This document shows positions 1 through 9,867 of a stretch of DNA of 64,000 nt, one piece after another; positions within the stretch are counted from its first letter, which is position 1, and each line of letters begins with the position of its first letter. Under the pieces are notes generated by a model, which was not told the DNA's origin, did no database searches, and was given only the letters and a program-made list of their open reading frames with translations. The stretch lies in contig JAHCAZ010000019.1 in assembly GCA_019634615.1 (NCBI GenBank), positions 1 to 64,000 on the forward strand, read 5' to 3'. Source of the stretch: Opitutaceae bacterium (GTDB taxonomy: Bacteria > Verrucomicrobiota > Verrucomicrobiia > Opitutales > Opitutaceae). A program made the translations under genes and the position numbers.

Positions 1-579
1 CTTGTGGCGGCCCTCGCGGCTGGTTGGCTCTTGGCCGCTGACATGAAACCGACCAAGCCCGCCACCGCCAAGGACGCCCTCGAGTGCAAACCGGGAGAGA
101 TCTCCGCCTGCGGGCTGCCGTCCGAGGTCGTCATCGACATGAGCAAGGCCAAGGTGCAGCGCACCGATGCCGAGTGGCGCCAGCGCCTCACGCCGCGGCA
201 GTACCAGGTCGCCCGCAAGCAGGGCACCGAGCCGCCGTTCCAGAACGAGTACTGGAACAACCATGCGGATGGCGTCTACGTCTGCGTGGGCTGCGACACG
301 CCGCTCTTCGACAGCACGACCAAGTTCGAGAGCGGCACGGGCTGGCCGAGCTTCTGGCAGCCGATCGAGAAGTCGTTCGTCGGCGTCGAGACCGATTTCA
401 GCCACGGCATGATCCGCGAGGAGACCCACTGCAAGGTCTGCGGCAGCCACCTCGGCCACGTCTTTGACGACGGCCCGCGCCCGACCGGCCAGCGCTACTG
501 CATCAACTCAGCCTCGCTGAAATTCGTTCCCCGCGCCGACTATGCGGCGTGGCTGGCGCAGGCCGGGGCGCGGAAATAA
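1..579 (+). CDS. msrB: Peptide-methionine (R)-S-oxide reductase MsrB, exported, 5' end cut by window edge
   Basis: MsrB reduces methionine-R-sulfoxide in oxidised proteins. The frame is open to the first base. A GTG exists at position 4, but the residues there ([14 protein letters not shown]) look like the hydrophobic core of a signal peptide, so the true start probably lies upstream of the window. The family signatures are all visible: two CxxC zinc pairs (CVGC and CKVC), the GTGWPSF motif, and the catalytic cysteine in RYCINSA (about residue 166 counting from the GTG). Export suggests a periplasmic repair role. The domain itself is complete at the C terminus. Confidence 0.95.
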   Translation, partial: LVAALAAGWLLAADMKPTKPATAKDALECKPGEISACGLPSEVVIDMSKAKVQRTDAEWRQRLTPRQYQVARKQGTEPPFQNEYWNNHADGVYVCVGCDTPLFDSTTKFESGTGWPSFWQPIEKSFVGVETDFSHGMIREETHCKVCGSHLGHVFDDGPRPTGQRYCINSASLKFVPRADYAAWLAQAGARK

Positions 580-650
580 GCGCGGTCCCGCCGGGGCCAG
601 GGAACCCGGGCTCGGTTGACATGCTCTATGGTCGGTATCGTCCTACCTTC

Positions 651-2525
651 ATGAACTCCGAACCCTTTGTCCACGGGTGGCTGCGTTGCCTTTGTCTGCT
701 TGGCCTGCTGGCCTTCCAACCGGCGTGGGCCGATCAACTGGCGACCCCCGGCGACACCGAGGAGATCGTCTCGACGATCCCCATGCGCCTGGTGGCTGAG
801 GAGGGCGAGGGCGTCCATGGTCAGTTGGTCGTCGCCCGGGAAGTCATCGGCGAAACGCAGGGTGACGACCTGGTCTACACGATCACGGTCGAGCCCCGCT
901 TCGGGCGCGTGGGCCTCGCGGGCGGCGAGGCCGCAGATTTCTTCCTGAACAAGTCCGCGCGCCTCGGCTATTTCGCGTACAAGCCGACGCTGGGCTACGC
1001 CGGCGAGGATCGGTTCACCTACACCGTGCGCAACGAGACCTCGGGCCTGGTCTACCGCAACGAGGTCGTGATCGAGGTCCAGCCCCCGGCCCCGGTGGTT
1101 TTGGAGCGGCTCGAGATCACTGAGGACCGCGAGCGCGTGATGGATGAGCGGGCGGTCGCGCTGACGACCCGCCCCAACCTTGCCGTCACGCACCCGCTTC
1201 CGAGCCATGAGGATTTCATCCCGGTGGCGGAACGCACCGCGATCGCCGACCGCAAGGTGGCCTACGCCCTGGTTGACGAGGCCAAGCCCAAGCACGGGAC
1301 CGCCCGGATCGATCGCGCGACGGGTCAACTTACGTATGCGCCCGATCCCGGGTTCATCGGCCGGGACCGCTTTCACTACTACACTTACGACGAGAGCAAT
1401 CCCCAACTCGGGATGGAGAATGTTGTCATCGTCAGCGTCGAGCCGATCCGCGAGGCGAAGCGCCTGATCGCGGACCGCTCCAAGAGCCGCCAGGTGGACC
1501 TCGTGTTCGTCATCAACAACTCGCCGTCGATGGCCCCCCACCAGGATCGCATCGCGGCCAATCTGCGCCGCTTCCGGCAGCTCTTTGACATGCGCGGGCT
1601 CGACTACCGCATCGGGGTGCTCACGACGGATTTTGTCAACGTGCCGCCTGGTCAGCGCTCGTCATTGTACAAGTCGGTCCGCTCCGTGGAGCTCGACGCC
1701 GCGGGCAACCCCGTCCTCGACCGCAAGCAGCGGCCGCGGTCGATCACCAAGCGGGTGGCCAGCAACGGCGCCCTCGTGACGTTACCCGCGCTGCCCCAGC
1801 CGTGGGTGACCCCGCAGACACCCGACGGCATCTTCGCCGAGCTCGTGAAGGTGGGCACCAACGGTGACAGCAACCGCACCGCCTTCACCGCGGTGTATAA
1901 CCTGGTCGCCGGCTTCCAGAACAAGCAGCACGACCTGCTGCGGCCCGACGCCACCACGATCGTGGTCTTCTTCATGGATGAGGAGGAGACCCGCATGGCG
2001 ACCTGGGAAGACCTGCCGGGAGGCGGGCGCGAGGCCCGGTGGATCGAGGACGGCAAGCTGCCCAAGTTGCTCAAGGAGTACAACACGGAGCACCCGAAGC
2101 GGCGCCAGACCCTCGACAGCTACATCAATTACTGGGTGCTGCGCCCCTTCATCATCGTGAAGGGCAACAAGCGCGGGAAGATCGAGATGCACGCCGTGGT
2201 TTCGCCGGACAACGTATCACACCGGCGTGCGGCCGAGCTCTCCGGGGGCACGGTGCTGAACATCGAGAGTGATTTCTCCGGCCCGCTCGCGGCCTTGGGC
2301 GACCGCATCGCCGACACCGTCGCCGTTGCGCTCGAGCCGGTCACGCCGGGCTCGACCCTGTACAAGCCGAGCCTGCGCGTGTTCGTCGACGGGACGGAAG
2401 TGTCGCCCGACCCGGCCAACGGCTGGGTTTACGACGAGCGCGCGCACAGCATCCGCTTCCAGGGCGCCGCCAAGAAACAAGCCTTCACGGCCAAGATCGA
2501 GATCACCTACGAGGAGCACCGGTAG
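651..2525 (+). CDS. Secreted protein with cadherin-like modules and a von Willebrand A-like domain
   Basis: A 624-residue exported protein. I chose ATG 651 because it gives a good signal peptide (MNSEPFVHGWLRCLCLLGLLAF...AWA); an in-frame ATG at 621 and the longer frame overlapping msrB do not. Two Big_9/cadherin-like modules follow (about residues 50-140 and 200-275, each with the pattern G-x-D-x-F-x-Y-x-x). A vWA-like domain starts near residue 281 (VDLVFVINNSPSM), with a Rossmann-type continuation YRIGVLTTD. The usual MIDAS Asp of DxSxS is Asn here (NNSPS), so metal binding may be altered. vWA domains normally bind other proteins; the partner is unknown. No membrane anchor or sorting signal is seen at the C terminus. 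Confidence 0.75.
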   Translation: MNSEPFVHGWLRCLCLLGLLAFQPAWADQLATPGDTEEIVSTIPMRLVAEEGEGVHGQLVVAREVIGETQGDDLVYTITVEPRFGRVGLAGGEAADFFLNKSARLGYFAYKPTLGYAGEDRFTYTVRNETSGLVYRNEVVIEVQPPAPVVLERLEITEDRERVMDERAVALTTRPNLAVTHPLPSHEDFIPVAERTAIADRKVAYALVDEAKPKHGTARIDRATGQLTYAPDPGFIGRDRFHYYTYDESNPQLGMENVVIVSVEPIREAKRLIADRSKSRQVDLVFVINNSPSMAPHQDRIAANLRRFRQLFDMRGLDYRIGVLTTDFVNVPPGQRSSLYKSVRSVELDAAGNPVLDRKQRPRSITKRVASNGALVTLPALPQPWVTPQTPDGIFAELVKVGTNGDSNRTAFTAVYNLVAGFQNKQHDLLRPDATTIVVFFMDEEETRMATWEDLPGGGREARWIEDGKLPKLLKEYNTEHPKRRQTLDSYINYWVLRPFIIVKGNKRGKIEMHAVVSPDNVSHRRAAELSGGTVLNIESDFSGPLAALGDRIADTVAVALEPVTPGSTLYKPSLRVFVDGTEVSPDPANGWVYDERAHSIRFQGAAKKQAFTAKIEITYEEHR

Positions 2526-2575
2526 GCGTGGGTTGGCGTCGGGCGGCGCCGCCCCACGTCGGCGTGGTCCCGGGT

Positions 2576-2643
2576 GTAGGAGCGGCTTTACGCCGCGACC
2601 GGATGCGTCTCGACAATCGGTCGCGGCGTAAAGCCGCTCCTAC
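2576..2643. repeat. 26-bp perfect inverted repeat (REP-like), likely also a bidirectional terminator
   Basis: The arms 2576-2601 and 2618-2643 are perfectly complementary (outer sequence GTAGGAGCGGCTTTACGCCG...) around a 16-nt loop. The element sits between two convergent genes whose stops are at 2525 and 2651. REP-type elements in many bacteria begin with the similar GTAGGAGCGG; calling this one REP-like rests on that resemblance and on its position. Confidence 0.8.
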
Positions 2644-2650
2644 CCTGGAT

Positions 2651-3808
2651 TCAGACCTTCGGGAACTTCAGCCACTTGGCGCCGAGCTTGGAGCTCTTCA
2701 CCACGGTCTCGATGAAGGCCATGCCGTAGACGCCATCGTCGGCGGTGGGATAGTCGAGGTCCTTGGGCAGCGGCTTGCCCGCCAGCTCCGCCTCGATGGC
2801 GCGGAAGGCCTCGAGGTAGATATTGGCGAAGGCCTCGAGGTAACCCTCGGGGTGGCCGGCCGGGATGCGGGTGAACTTCTTGCCCTGGTCGCAGATGTAG
2901 CCGTTGCCGCGGCGCCAGATCTCGCGCGGCTTGTCGCCGTACTTCACGACGAGCTCATTGGGAAACTCCTGCCGCCACTCGAGTCCGGCCTTGGTGCCGT
3001 AGACGCGGATGTTGAGCATGTTCTCGTCGCCGATGCTGATCTGCGAGGAGTGCAGCACGCCCTTGGCGCCGCCCTTGTAGCGGACGAGGATGTTGCCGTC
3101 GTCGTCGAGCTTGCGGCCCTTCACGAAAGTCGTGAGGTCGGCGCAGAGGGAGTCGATCTCGAGGCCCGTGATGTAGCGGGCAAGGTTCTCGGCGTGCGTG
3201 CCGATGTCGCCGATGCAGCCGGCGGCGCCGCTGCGCTTGGGGTCGGTGCGCCAGGCGGCCTGCTTCTGGTTCGTGCTTTCGAGGAAGGTCGACAGCCAGC
3301 CCTGCGGGTACTCGACGACGATCTTGCGGATGTCGCCGACCGTGCCGTTGCGCACGAGCTCGCGGGCCTGCTTGACCATGACGTTGCCCGTGTAGTTGTG
3401 CGTGAGGACGAAGACCTTCTTCGACTTCTTCACGATGGCGCGCAGCTGCTTCGCTTCCGCGAGGTCGAAGGTCGCGGGTTTGTCGAGGATCACGTTGAAT
3501 CCGGCCTCGAGGCAGAGCTTGGCCGGCGGGAAGTGCTGGTGGTTTGGCGTGACGATGACGATGAAGTCGAGGCGCTGGCCGGGCGGCAGCTTGGCCTCGG
3601 CCTTGATCATCTCCTGGTAGGAGCCGTAGGCGCGGTCGGGTTTGACGAAGAGGTCCGCGGCGGAGGCCTTGGAGCGCTCGGGGTCGGACGAGAAGGCGCC
3701 CGCGACGAGGCGGGCCTTGCCGTCCATGTGCGCGGCGATGCGATGCACGGCGCCGATGAAGGCCCCGCGCCCGCCGCCGATCATGCCATAGCGAAGTTTT
3801 CTGTTCAT
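2651..3808 (-). CDS. Gfo/Idh/MocA family NAD(P)-dependent oxidoreductase
   Basis: A 385-residue oxidoreductase of the glucose-fructose oxidoreductase / inositol dehydrogenase family, which oxidises or isomerises sugars and cyclitols with bound NAD(P). The N-terminal Rossmann fold has a glycine-rich loop ([10 protein letters not shown]), the family DKPAT motif (the usual EKP) lies near residue 110, and the C-terminal alpha/beta domain contains the typical D-x-GTH pattern ([10 protein letters not shown]). There is no signal peptide, so it is cytoplasmic. It is followed upstream on the same strand by a TIM-barrel isomerase/epimerase and a hydroxyacid dehydrogenase, which suggests a shared sugar pathway. 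The substrate cannot be read from the sequence. Confidence 0.9.
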   Translation of the reverse strand: MNRKLRYGMIGGGRGAFIGAVHRIAAHMDGKARLVAGAFSSDPERSKASAADLFVKPDRAYGSYQEMIKAEAKLPPGQRLDFIVIVTPNHQHFPPAKLCLEAGFNVILDKPATFDLAEAKQLRAIVKKSKKVFVLTHNYTGNVMVKQARELVRNGTVGDIRKIVVEYPQGWLSTFLESTNQKQAAWRTDPKRSGAAGCIGDIGTHAENLARYITGLEIDSLCADLTTFVKGRKLDDDGNILVRYKGGAKGVLHSSQISIGDENMLNIRVYGTKAGLEWRQEFPNELVVKYGDKPREIWRRGNGYICDQGKKFTRIPAGHPEGYLEAFANIYLEAFRAIEAELAGKPLPKDLDYPTADDGVYGMAFIETVVKSSKLGAKWLKFPKV

Positions 3809-3811
3809 AGA

Positions 3812-3942
3812 AGTAGCGAGTAGTGAGTAGCGGGTAACGAGTAGAATGCTAGCGGGACGATAATGGGGGAGTAGGGAGTCGGGTAGCTACGAGCGCGAGC
3901 GAGTGGATGAATCCATGCTCGCTACTCGCTACCCACTACTCG

Positions 3943-3947
<5 letters not shown>
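3812..3947. repeat. Imperfect inverted repeat built from AGTAGCGAGTAG units
   Basis: The left arm 3812-3838 and right arm 3921-3947 match in 24 of 27 positions when one is reverse-complemented. The left part also repeats the unit AGTAGCGAGTAG in direct orientation with variants (GAGTAG, AGTAGGGAGT). The right arm overlaps the stop codon (3943-3945) of the neighbouring minus-strand gene. It is probably a dispersed intergenic element. Confidence 0.7.
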
Positions 3948-4980
<1,033 letters not shown>

Positions 4981-5068
4981 AGGATTGGGGGTTGGACTGG
5001 ATTCCGGCGCGTGGCGCCGGGCGCCGCGAATTGTTCCGCCGAGCGGCCCATGGCGGCAAGGGCAAACT

Positions 5069-5096
5069 GCCCGCCTTCGCCGAGCCTGCGGCGGGC
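5069..5096. repeat. Short palindrome with TTCGCC core (same family as the element inside rlmM)
   Basis: The 7-bp arms GCCCGCC (5069-5075) and GGCGGGC (5090-5096) enclose a 14-nt centre, TTCGCCGAGCCTGC. The element at 19891-19916 has the same layout and a centre of the same length and nearly the same sequence (TTCGCCAAGGCTTC). This copy is intergenic, between two minus-strand genes. Confidence 0.6.
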
Positions 5097-5101
5097 GGAG
5101 G

Positions 5102-6106
5102 TCACGTTTGCTGGTCGAAGACCTCGGGCGTGATGACGGCGGTCAGCGGCTCGCCGGCGGCGAAGGCGCGGAGGTTGCGGATCGCGTGGCGGCCGGCGTC
5201 GGGGTAGCGGTCGACCGTCGGGCCGGCGATGTGCGGGGTAAGGCTCACGTTGCGCAGCCCGCGGAAGCCGTGGTCGGGCGCCAGCGGTTCGTCGGCGAAG
5301 ACGTCGAGGCCGACCTGGATCTTGCCCTCCTGCGCGACCCGCAGGAGCGCGGCCTCGTCGGTGATGCCGGCGCGGGCGACATTGACGAAGACGCCGCCGG
5401 GCTTGATGAGGCGGAAATGGCGCTCGGTCACGGTGCCGCGCGTGGCGGCGATGAGCGGGGCGAGCTCGACGATCACGTCGTTCTCGGCGAAGAGCGCCTC
5501 GAGGGAGGCGGCGGGTTGTGCGCCCGTGCGGGCGGCGGCGGCCGCGTCGAAATCCGGGGCGCAGACGGAGACCCGGCAGTTGAACGGGGCGATCAGCCGG
5601 ATGAACTCCTTGGCGATGGCGCCGTAGCCGTGGATGCCGACGCGGCGCTCGAAGAGCGAGGCCACCGGCGCGTGCTCCTGGCGCCAGCCGCCCTCCTGGT
5701 GCATGGAGAAGGTCCACTCGGTCCCGCGACGCAGGCACGCGAGGATGTGATAGAGGGCGCACTCGGCGACGGTACGGCTGATGGCGCTGCCCCAGTTGGT
5801 GACGAGCAGGCCCTGGGCGATCTGGGCGCGGCTCACGAGGTGCTTCACCGAGCCGGTCGTGTGGCAGAGGTAACGCAGCCGCGCCGGCGTGGGCGCAGGC
5901 AGGCGCGGAGTGTGCCAGCAGGACAGCACGGCGTCGGGCGGATTGGCCGCGAGCAGCTGCGCGAAGGCCTCCGGCGTGACGCCGGTCGGATCCAGCAGCC
6001 GGAACTCGGGCGCCAGGGAGCGGAGCTCTTCGAAGAGCGCGCCCGGATAGAAATGCGCCTGTTCCGCAGGGTTCAGGACGGCGAGGAGCGACTGGAGGCT
6101 GGGCAT
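5102..6106 (-). CDS. D-isomer-specific 2-hydroxyacid dehydrogenase
   Basis: A 334-residue NAD-dependent dehydrogenase of the phosphoglycerate dehydrogenase / hydroxypyruvate reductase type. Visible motifs are the dinucleotide loop [11 protein letters not shown], the catalytic Arg in VNVARAGI, the D-x-F-x-x-EP segment ([12 protein letters not shown]), and the catalytic His in [10 protein letters not shown] chose ATG 6106 ([11 protein letters not shown]); an ATG at 6154 would add 16 residues. The nearby glycerate kinase suggests hydroxypyruvate or glyoxylate reduction to D-glycerate, but this is inference from neighbours. Confidence 0.88.
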   Translation of the reverse strand: MPSLQSLLAVLNPAEQAHFYPGALFEELRSLAPEFRLLDPTGVTPEAFAQLLAANPPDAVLSCWHTPRLPAPTPARLRYLCHTTGSVKHLVSRAQIAQGLLVTNWGSAISRTVAECALYHILACLRRGTEWTFSMHQEGGWRQEHAPVASLFERRVGIHGYGAIAKEFIRLIAPFNCRVSVCAPDFDAAAAARTGAQPAASLEALFAENDVIVELAPLIAATRGTVTERHFRLIKPGGVFVNVARAGITDEAALLRVAQEGKIQVGLDVFADEPLAPDHGFRGLRNVSLTPHIAGPTVDRYPDAGRHAIRNLRAFAAGEPLTAVITPEVFDQQT

Positions 6107-6192
6107 GATCGGGATTCTTGAACGCGAGCCGGCGCCTGCCAACTCGGTGAGCATCCTAACTGTATGGAAGCGCGGAGACTTTAATCTGGAAC

Positions 6193-6254
6193 TCTGGAAC
6201 TCAGGAAAGCTGGATTTTGTTTTTGGGTCATTTCCAGTGTTCCTGAGTTCCAGA
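6193..6254. repeat. 15-bp perfect inverted repeat of the CTGGAACTCAGGAA type
   Basis: The arms 6193-6207 and 6240-6254 are perfectly complementary (core CTGGAACTCAGGAA / TTCCTGAGTTCCAG) around a 32-nt, T-rich centre. An extra copy of the half-unit CTGGAACT precedes the left arm. It lies downstream of the NamZ-like gene's stop (6275, minus strand), so it may act in transcript ending. Confidence 0.7.
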
Positions 6255-6274
6255 TTCGCTCCGCTCCGGCGCCC

Positions 6275-7684
6275 CTAATAATACAGCCAGAACTTGCGGC
6301 TCTGCTGGCGGTAGATCGCGTTGTGCGCCTGCCAGTCGCGCACCCAGGCGGCGGCATTCACGCGGGCGCCGTCGCGCTTGAGGGCCTCGTAGAAAGCGTT
6401 CGATCCCATGTGGCGCAGGAAGCCGCTGGCGTCGCCGGCGCGGAAGGGGTTGGGATTCTTCGGGTCGAGGCGGCAGGCGAGGACCATGAGGTGGGCGCTG
6501 AGCTCGACGGGATTCCAGTCGTCCCAGTCGCTGATCTCGACGAAGACACCGGTCTCGGGCTTGCCGTTGCGGCCCGGCACGCTGATGCGGCGATAGGAGA
6601 GGCCGGGAAGCTTGAGGGCGCGCAACTCGCGCTCGAGGACGTCGCTGCGCACGGTCCGATGCGAAAGCCCGCGGAAGGCGTAGTTGGCGCCGACGCCGTG
6701 GCGCAGGCCGAGGTCGAAGCCGGCGTTGGGATCGAAGTAGGTCCCGAGGCCGACCATGGCGTAACCGACCACGGCCGAGAAATCCTGGATCATCGGCGAC
6801 GTGGGAATCCACGGCAGCCCGGTCTCCGACCAGCGCATGCTCCGCCGCCAGCCGCGCATGGGGATGACGGTGAGCCTGCCCTTGGCGCGCACGGCCTCGG
6901 AGACGTTGATGGCATTGGGCACCTGCAGGACGCCCGGGGACTCCTTGGCCATGCGGGCGATCTCGCCGATCGTGAGGCCGTGGACGTAGGGCACGCGGAT
7001 GGCGCCGACGTAGCTCTTCCACTGCGGGTCGAGCGGCGGGCCGTCGACCTTGTTGCCGCCGAGGGGATTGGGCCGGTCGAGGACGATGATCTCGACGTGG
7101 TTCTCGAAGCAGGCGGCCATGGTGTAGAGCATGGCGCTGACGTAGGTGTAGCTGCGCGTGCCGACGTCCTGCAGGTCCACCACGATCGCATCGAGGCCCT
7201 TGAGCATGTCCTTGGTGGGCTTCCGGAATTTCCCGTAGAGCGAGTACACCTTAAGCCCGGTGCGCGGGTCGGTGCGGTCGCCGATCTTCACCTCGGCCTT
7301 TTCGTTGCCGTAGATGCCATGCTCCGGGCCGAAGAGGGCGACGAGCTTTGTGCCGGGGGCGCGGCGCAGGACGTCGATCGTGCTCTCGCCGCGGCGGTTG
7401 ACGCCGGCGGGGTGGGTGAGGAGGCCGATGCGCTTGCCCTTGACCGCGGCGAAGCCCTGGGCCTCGAGCACGTCGATGCCAAGCATCACGGGGAACGGCA
7501 CGGGGCTCGCGGCGGCGGGAGCGGTCGCGGCCTTGGGCGCCGGTGCCGGCGCGGCCCCGCGGGTGGCGTTGGCCGCAGCCGGGCAGGTCGGCGGTTGGCT
7601 TGCGCTGCAACCGAACAACCCCAGGATCAGGACGAACCAAGCCAGCAGGTTTTTGAGGGGCAGGGGGCGGTTCGGACCAGACAT
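6275..7684 (-). CDS. NamZ-like exo-beta-N-acetylmuramidase (DUF1343) lipoprotein
   Basis: A 469-residue protein of the DUF1343 family, of which NamZ removes terminal N-acetylmuramic acid from peptidoglycan fragments. I chose ATG 7684 because it gives a lipoprotein signal (hydrophobic stretch then LGLFGC lipobox); a longer upstream extension would overlap the DUF2062 gene. An Ala/Pro linker follows, then the conserved family blocks: GLLTHPAGV near the start, LFGPEHGIYG, DLQDVGTRSYTY, and DRPNPLGG. It is the last gene of a tight minus-strand operon (8-bp gap from DUF2062). Likely role: wall-fragment use or recycling at the outer or inner membrane surface. Confidence 0.9.
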   Translation of the reverse strand: MSGPNRPLPLKNLLAWFVLILGLFGCSASQPPTCPAAANATRGAAPAPAPKAATAPAAASPVPFPVMLGIDVLEAQGFAAVKGKRIGLLTHPAGVNRRGESTIDVLRRAPGTKLVALFGPEHGIYGNEKAEVKIGDRTDPRTGLKVYSLYGKFRKPTKDMLKGLDAIVVDLQDVGTRSYTYVSAMLYTMAACFENHVEIIVLDRPNPLGGNKVDGPPLDPQWKSYVGAIRVPYVHGLTIGEIARMAKESPGVLQVPNAINVSEAVRAKGRLTVIPMRGWRRSMRWSETGLPWIPTSPMIQDFSAVVGYAMVGLGTYFDPNAGFDLGLRHGVGANYAFRGLSHRTVRSDVLERELRALKLPGLSYRRISVPGRNGKPETGVFVEISDWDDWNPVELSAHLMVLACRLDPKNPNPFRAGDASGFLRHMGSNAFYEALKRDGARVNAAAWVRDWQAHNAIYRQQSRKFWLYY

Positions 7685-7692
7685 GTCGCGCG

Positions 7693-8373
7693 TTACTTTG
7701 GCGGTGATGGGTCTTCCGTCGAGCGGGAAGCGCGGACCGCGGGCGGATGTTTCCGCGCGTAGTACTCGGCGCCGAGGCGCCAAAGAAGATCGAGGAGCAG
7801 GCCGAGGAGGGCGCCGCTGATGACGCCGCCGATGACGAGCGCGTTGATCGCCGTCCCCACGCGCCGGCCCCAGTGCATCTCATGCGGTGGGGGTGGCGGC
7901 GTTACCTTGGCCGGCTCCAGCCGCGGCGGCGTCGTGGGCTCGGGGACCGTTTCCAGGTCGAGTGGCTCGACGGTATCGAGGCCGCGCCCGAAACCGGATG
8001 CCTCGATGACGGTCCTACCGAGCTGGTGCGTGGCGTAGTAAATCGGCGCGGCCGTGAAGGGGTTGGTGATGAACTGCAGCCCGCCCATGACCATGAAATT
8101 GCCGCGCAACAGGAGGCAGAGGAGAAAGGCGAGTGGCAGCTGCATGCCCATCACCGGCAGCAGCGACAGGATCGACCCGGCGTAGAACGAGGGCCGGAGG
8201 TTCGCGGTCTTGAACGACCACAGGTACGCGCGTTTGCGGGCGGCGGCGGCGAAGCGGCCGATGAGCGGGTACTTGTGGAACACCGCCCGCCGCGGCATGT
8301 AGCGCAGGAACTGCTTCAGGCGGCGCAGGCGGGCAAAGCGCTCTTCGCGGGCAATGTGTTCTTCCGGGGGCAT
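7693..8373 (-). CDS. DUF2062 domain membrane protein
   Basis: A 226-residue membrane protein. The DUF2062 core (about residues 45-125) has the typical SFYAGSILSLLPVMGMQLPLAFLLCLLLRGNFMVMGGLQFITNP pattern in two membrane segments. A proline-rich linker follows, and one more membrane segment lies near residue 185 (LVIGGVISGALLGLLLDLL). The family is of unknown function, often found next to glycosyltransferase or phospholipid genes. It is in the middle of the glycerate kinase operon (gaps of 6 and 8 bp). Confidence 0.85.
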   Translation of the reverse strand: MPPEEHIAREERFARLRRLKQFLRYMPRRAVFHKYPLIGRFAAAARKRAYLWSFKTANLRPSFYAGSILSLLPVMGMQLPLAFLLCLLLRGNFMVMGGLQFITNPFTAAPIYYATHQLGRTVIEASGFGRGLDTVEPLDLETVPEPTTPPRLEPAKVTPPPPPHEMHWGRRVGTAINALVIGGVISGALLGLLLDLLWRLGAEYYARKHPPAVRASRSTEDPSPPK

Positions 8374-8379
8374 GGGGTG

Positions 8380-9540
8380 TCAGCAGTGTTGGCGGACACT
8401 CGCCGCGAGCAAGTCGGGCGCCGCTTTTAGCGCGTCCGCGAGCGGCAGGCCGGGCGGGGTGATGGCGTGGAGCCGGAGCCCCGGCGGCGGCTGGTCGGCC
8501 CGGATCTGGCCGGCGAAGACCTGCACCGGCTTGCCGAGGGCCAGCGCCCGGGCGGCGACTGCCCCCGGGCCCTTGCCGCTCAGCGAACTCTCGTCAAAGC
8601 GGCCTTCGCCGGTGATCACGAGGTCGGCGCCAGCGAGGCGCGCGCCGAGATCGAGCCACGCCTCGACCAAGTCGACGCCCGGGAGAAGCTGCGCCCCGGC
8701 GCCGACCATGAGCCCGAAGGCGATGCCACCCGCCGCCCCGGCGCCCGGCGCCTCGAGCGTGGTGTCGGGTTGACCGCAATGGTGGCAGAGCATGAGGCCG
8801 AGGCGCGCGCCGAGACTGTCGAGCCGGGTGAGATCTCCCGGGCGCAGGCCCTTCTGCGGACCATAGACGGCCGCGGCGCCGCGCGGGCCGAGGAGCGGGT
8901 TGGTCACGTCGCAGGCGATGCGGATCGGTGGCAGGCGCGGGTCAACCTTGCCGATGAGGCGCGTCACCTCCGCCCAGCGGGCGGGCACCGGCGGCCGGAC
9001 GGTTTCGCCGTGCTGATTGCTGCAGTGCAGTCCGAGGGCGTCGAGGGCGCCCAGGCCCAGGTCGTTGGTCGCGCTCCCGCCAACACCGAGCAGAATGGCG
9101 GCGACGCCGTGACTGGCCGCGGCGCGGACGAGTTCGCCGGTGCCGGTGGTGGTTGTGTGCCAGGGATCGCGATCCTCGGGGGCGAGGAGGGCCAGGCCGC
9201 TGGCGGTCGCCATCTCGATCACCGCCACGGTGGCGTCGGCCGGAACGGCCGCCGGCAGGTTGAGCCGGGCGCGGGCTGCGGCCGGGATGCGCTCGAGGGC
9301 GACCAGGCCAAATCCCGCGGGCTGCGGTGTGCCCCGGGGGCCGGTGACGGTGAGCGCCACGATGCGACCGCCCGCCGCGCGCGTCAGGATGTCGGCAAAA
9401 CCCTCGCCGCCGTCCGCCAGCGGACAGACGTCCATCGTCCAGTCAGGATGCGCGACTTGCAGCGCGTCGGCGATGATCCCGCAGGCTTGGGGCGCGGTGA
9501 GGGCGTCCTTGAATTTGTCGCAGGCGATGAGGACGCGCAT
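8380..9540 (-). CDS. Glycerate kinase, type I (GlxK/GarK family)
   Basis: A 386-residue glycerate 2-kinase phosphorylating D-glycerate with ATP to 2-phosphoglycerate. The start MRVLIACDKFKDALTA, the block CPLADGGEGF, the GGSATNDLG loop and the C-terminal ITGEGRFDESSLSGKGP are the family hallmarks. Length is typical (about 380). It lies 6 bp from genes on both sides in a four-gene operon (DUF1653, this gene, DUF2062, NamZ-like). With the nearby hydroxyacid dehydrogenase it could drain hydroxypyruvate or tartronate-type intermediates into lower glycolysis. Confidence 0.93.
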   Translation of the reverse strand: MRVLIACDKFKDALTAPQACGIIADALQVAHPDWTMDVCPLADGGEGFADILTRAAGGRIVALTVTGPRGTPQPAGFGLVALERIPAAARARLNLPAAVPADATVAVIEMATASGLALLAPEDRDPWHTTTTGTGELVRAAASHGVAAILLGVGGSATNDLGLGALDALGLHCSNQHGETVRPPVPARWAEVTRLIGKVDPRLPPIRIACDVTNPLLGPRGAAAVYGPQKGLRPGDLTRLDSLGARLGLMLCHHCGQPDTTLEAPGAGAAGGIAFGLMVGAGAQLLPGVDLVEAWLDLGARLAGADLVITGEGRFDESSLSGKGPGAVAARALALGKPVQVFAGQIRADQPPPGLRLHAITPPGLPLADALKAAPDLLAASVRQHC

Positions 9541-9546
9541 GACTGG

Positions 9547-9783
9547 TCAGGGGCCGACGTAGGCGAAACGCGGCACGGTGCGGCCGGCATGGGTGATGGT
9601 CTCGATGAACATCGCCTGCGGCCGGGTCCACAGGCCGCGCTCGCCGTAGAGCGCCTGGTACACGACGAGCGGCTCGAGGGTCTCCGAGTGCCGGGCCAGG
9701 CCGAGAACGCGGTACTCGTTGCCCTTGTAGTGCCGGTACAGGCCGGGGCGTGGTTCGGCGGGCAGGGGAGGCAAAGAATCCAT
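9547..9783 (-). CDS. DUF1653 small protein
   Basis: A 78-residue protein matching DUF1653: PGLYRHYKGNEYRVLGLARHSETLEPLVVYQALYG, then RPQAMF. This is a small beta-rich fold of unknown function, often annotated only by the domain. It is the first gene of the operon reading into glycerate kinase with a 6-bp gap. Confidence 0.85.
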   Translation of the reverse strand: MDSLPPLPAEPRPGLYRHYKGNEYRVLGLARHSETLEPLVVYQALYGERGLWTRPQAMFIETITHAGRTVPRFAYVGP

Positions 9784-9823
9784 GAATCAGGCCAACGTGG
9801 ACGGTTTGCCGGCCTGAGTGGAC

Positions 9824-9856
9824 AAAAAAGTAGGGCAGGCGCATCGCCTGCCCTAC
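9824..9856 (-). terminator. Hairpin plus T-tract: terminator of the isomerase gene on the minus strand
   Basis: A perfect 12-bp stem (9830-9841 with 9845-9856, loop CAT) of the sequence GTAGGGCAGGCG. On the minus strand it is followed directly by six T residues (9829-9824), the layout of an intrinsic terminator. It lies just after the stop of the isomerase-like gene (9868). A second small stem (9787-9793 with 9811-9817) follows. Confidence 0.8.
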
Positions 9857-9867
9857 CGGGGAACGAA

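Noticed and set aside
2576..2643. Link of the 2576-2643 REP hairpin to the RAYT at 38278 as its substrate
   Set aside because: The RAYT's own ends have a different sequence (GGGGTCAGGCC), so no specific link can be claimed from this window.
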